Shown here piece after piece: positions 4,934 to 6,924 of a stretch of 6,924 bases of DNA (position 1 is its first letter; each line of letters starts with the position of its first letter). Source of the stretch: a bacterium (GTDB taxonomy: Bacteria > CAIJMQ01 > JAADFP01); assembly GCA_027021085.1 (NCBI GenBank), contig JALUVB010000251.1, positions 1 through 6,924 on the forward strand. Reading direction: 5' to 3'. The position numbers and the translations under genes are program-made. Below the pieces are notes generated by a model, which saw nothing but the letters and a program-made list of their open reading frames with translations, ran no database searches and was not told where the DNA came from.

Positions 4934-6924
4934 ATGATGGAGATTATGGAGAACGGGAAAATCGTGCTCACCTTTGAAGACGGGTTCTTTAGCTTTACCA
5001 CAGCAGAGGGAGAAACAGGCTGGCTTGATTGCAGTTTTCAGGCTATCTTTGACAAGGGAGAATCTTTGCTGGCGAGAGATTTCTCCCTTTACCGGGTGGT
5101 ATGCAGTAAAAGAGGGTTAAATGACGGGTTGGGCAAAGGGAAAGAACTTCAAATACTCTTTTCAAAGCGTCCCGGGTTCCCGGATGAAGAAATAATATTT
5201 CGAATTTACGAAGGTAAAAACATACTTGTAATGCAACACAACCTGATTAACAATACTTCCCGGGAGATACTGGTAAAAACTTTACTTGACTTTTGTACCA
5301 CCTCTCAGGGGGAGGTAAGAGTAGGAAAAGATTTAGAAGATACCTTCTTCTGCCATACCCAGAATGTGAAAGAAGAGTTTCACACCCGGGGCGGCAGCAT
5401 AGAAACTTTTTCCTATTTTCGGAATATGCTTAATGCAAAAGCAGTCCTGGGAGATTCCGAGGATAATCCTTTCCCGGCCCTTTTCATAGCCAGCAAGTCT
5501 CATGCACGTGGATTAATTGATGCTGCATTTAGCCAGAGAGTGAGATACAGGGTAGTCGAATTGGAAGGGAAACCCGCTAAATCCGGAAAGGGGTTAGCAA
5601 AGTATATACCCCGCATGATTACCAAGGGGATAGAAGGCACACGTCTTTCTCCCGGAGAGAAGCTGGAAGGGGAAGAGATATACTTAGAAATAGTTGACAG
5701 CAATAATCCCCAGGTTGCTTTCCGTAATTACGTGGATGCTCTGGGGAAAATATATAAGTTCAGGGGTCCTGTCTCTACCCTGAGAAAGAAGGCTGTGTGG
5801 GGTTCCTGGAACTACGGGATTTTCCGCCAGGTTACGGAAGAAACAGTCTTGAAGAACGCCCGCTTTGTAAAAGAGCACTTTCCGCAAATTGGGTGGATTC
5901 AGATTGACTCCGGTTATCAGAGAGGTATTGCTTCTCATAAGGGCCCTGCAAGTATTAGCCATCTTTACCCGCAGCCTGATACCTGCCTGGATATGGAAAA
6001 GTTTCCGCACGGGATGAAGTATTTAACCGATAAATTAAGAGATTTAGGGTTAAGGCCGGCTATCTGGATATCTACCAGTATTGTTTCCAGGGACTCTCTG
6101 CTTCTGAGCGAACATCCTGATTGGGTTTTAAAGGCAAAATCCGGTGAGCCTATCCGCTTTTTGGAGAATATACTTATGCTGGATATATCCGTTCCTGCAG
6201 TGCGCGATTTCATCCTGCAGGCGTTGACTATCCTGATTAAGGAATGGGGATTCGAGGGGATAAAATTGGATTTCTGGAGTTACCACTTTGAGGTCAAGGA
6301 AATGGTTTACCAAAACCAGGAGAAGAGCTCCCTGGAATGGCGCAACTGGCTCTTATCCCGGATTCGCTCCCTGCTTCCCGAAGATGGCTACCTGGAGACC
6401 TGCTGTTGCGCTGCCATGGGCAATCCATTCTTAGGAATTTATGCGGATACTTACCGCTTTGGCAATGATATAGATAAAGGCGATTGGGAGCACATCATAA
6501 AGTCCGTGAAATGGGTGGTGCCCATAATGCACATGGGAGGATACCGCACCATTATCCCGGATGCGGATTCCATAGGGATAAATATGGACATACCGCTGAA
6601 TGAGAACAGGATGTGGCTTTCCTATTGCATGATGGCCCGCAGCCTGGTGGAGGTAGGGGGTGACCTAACAAAACTTCCTCCGGAAAGGATAGAAGATTTG
6701 AGAAAAGTTTTATCTACCATTGACAACGGTGCGCCCAGTTACTTTGCTGACCTGAGTCCAGATATGCCCTATTTTCCTCCCCGCATATGGCACTTTGACC
6801 TGCCGGTTTCGCCCTCGCAGGGTAAAAAGTTTATAGGGGTATTTAACTGGAGCGATAAAGCAGAAGAAATCTCCCTGCACCTGGAGAAAGTGGGGCTTAC
6901 CCCTGAAAAACCTTATACTTTCAC
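4934..6924 (+). CDS. GH36-like (clan GH-D) alpha-galactosidase-type enzyme, 3' truncated by window
   Basis: The frame is open from ATG 4934 to the right edge, giving 663 complete codons and no stop. Residues 1 to about 275 form an N-terminal beta-rich region, as in GH36. The TIM barrel then begins: VWGSWNYG (288-295, the usual W-C-S-W site with Gly for Cys), WIQIDSGYQRG (321-331), KFPHGMKYL, LRPAIWISTS and EHPDW (393-397). GFEGIKLDFWSY (439-450) carries the expected nucleophile Asp446, and YRFGNDID (507-514) the expected acid/base Asp512 in the R-x-x-x-D pattern. A C-terminal sandwich starts near KKFIGVFNWSDK. The family hydrolyses alpha-galactosides with retention, and some relatives are raffinose or stachyose synthases. 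The canonical IDDG[WY] is IDSGYQ here, so Ser326 replaces the second of two Asp residues that bind the galactose hydroxyls. Substrate preference may therefore differ. There is no signal peptide (MMEIMENGKIVLTFEDG), so it is cytoplasmic. It follows GH4 by 41 bp and is probably in the same operon. Confidence 0.86.
   Translation, partial: MMEIMENGKIVLTFEDGFFSFTTAEGETGWLDCSFQAIFDKGESLLARDFSLYRVVCSKRGLNDGLGKGKELQILFSKRPGFPDEEIIFRIYEGKNILVMQHNLINNTSREILVKTLLDFCTTSQGEVRVGKDLEDTFFCHTQNVKEEFHTRGGSIETFSYFRNMLNAKAVLGDSEDNPFPALFIASKSHARGLIDAAFSQRVRYRVVELEGKPAKSGKGLAKYIPRMITKGIEGTRLSPGEKLEGEEIYLEIVDSNNPQVAFRNYVDALGKIYKFRGPVSTLRKKAVWGSWNYGIFRQVTEETVLKNARFVKEHFPQIGWIQIDSGYQRGIASHKGPASISHLYPQPDTCLDMEKFPHGMKYLTDKLRDLGLRPAIWISTSIVSRDSLLLSEHPDWVLKAKSGEPIRFLENILMLDISVPAVRDFILQALTILIKEWGFEGIKLDFWSYHFEVKEMVYQNQEKSSLEWRNWLLSRIRSLLPEDGYLETCCCAAMGNPFLGIYADTYRFGNDIDKGDWEHIIKSVKWVVPIMHMGGYRTIIPDADSIGINMDIPLNENRMWLSYCMMARSLVEVGGDLTKLPPERIEDLRKVLSTIDNGAPSYFADLSPDMPYFPPRIWHFDLPVSPSQGKKFIGVFNWSDKAEEISLHLEKVGLTPEKPYTF

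Noticed and set aside
6065-6079. Inverted repeat CTGG-ATATCTA-CCAG resembling the intergenic dyads
   Set aside because: It lies inside the conserved coding part of the GH36-like gene (W-I-S-T-S region) and matches the 10-mer only imperfectly on the other strand.
5500-6313. Reverse-strand open frames opposite the GH36-like gene
   Set aside because: The forward frame is continuous and carries the full GH-D motif series, so these are shadows.

Overview
The window is a compact, all-forward carbohydrate-utilisation locus. No transposase, phage, tRNA, rRNA or CRISPR signal is visible. Five protein genes occupy almost everything. The first lacks its 5' end and the last lacks its 3' end, because both run off the window. 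GC content is middling, with free use of ATA, AGA and AGG codons. Purine-rich Shine-Dalgarno sites precede most starts. This would fit an anaerobic, perhaps thermophilic, Firmicute-like bacterium or a similar lineage, but the sequence does not fix the taxon.

Layout: (1) 1-920 is the C-terminal part of a glycoside hydrolase with a beta-galactosidase (GH42/GH35)-like accessory region. (2) 921-1097 is a 177-bp gap with a small GC-rich hairpin, a clean 20-bp palindrome and a possible extended -10 promoter. (3) 1098-1955 is a class II (zinc) ketose-bisphosphate-type aldolase. (4) 1956-3347 is a sugar isomerase of the L-fucose/L-arabinose isomerase superfamily, starting directly after the aldolase stop. 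(5) 3381-4892 is a GH4 NAD- and metal-dependent alpha-glycosidase. (6) 4934 to the right edge is a clan GH-D (GH36-like) alpha-galactosidase-type enzyme, of which 663 codons are visible.

Genes 3 to 6 are spaced by 0, 33 and 41 bp and are probably one operon, which may also follow on from gene 1. The inferred scheme is that imported glycosides are cleaved in the cytoplasm by the GH4 and GH36 enzymes and the upstream hydrolase. The released sugar is then converted to a ketose by the isomerase, and the ketose or its phosphate is split by the aldolase. No transporter, regulator or sugar kinase lies in the window, so the kinase step is either outside it or unnecessary.

The general picture is a conventional sugar operon, but several enzymes depart from their families at substrate-contacting positions. 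The aldolase has lost the usual Thr of its phosphate loop. The GH4 enzyme has Leu where relatives have the Tyr of E-Y-x-P-W/Y, and it carries a CHGV metal motif rather than the CHSV of alpha-galactosidases. The GH36-like enzyme has Asp-Ser in place of the Asp-Asp pair that holds galactose. Taken together these suggest that the true substrate may not be plain alpha-galactoside or galactose. That is an inference, and it is the main point worth following up.
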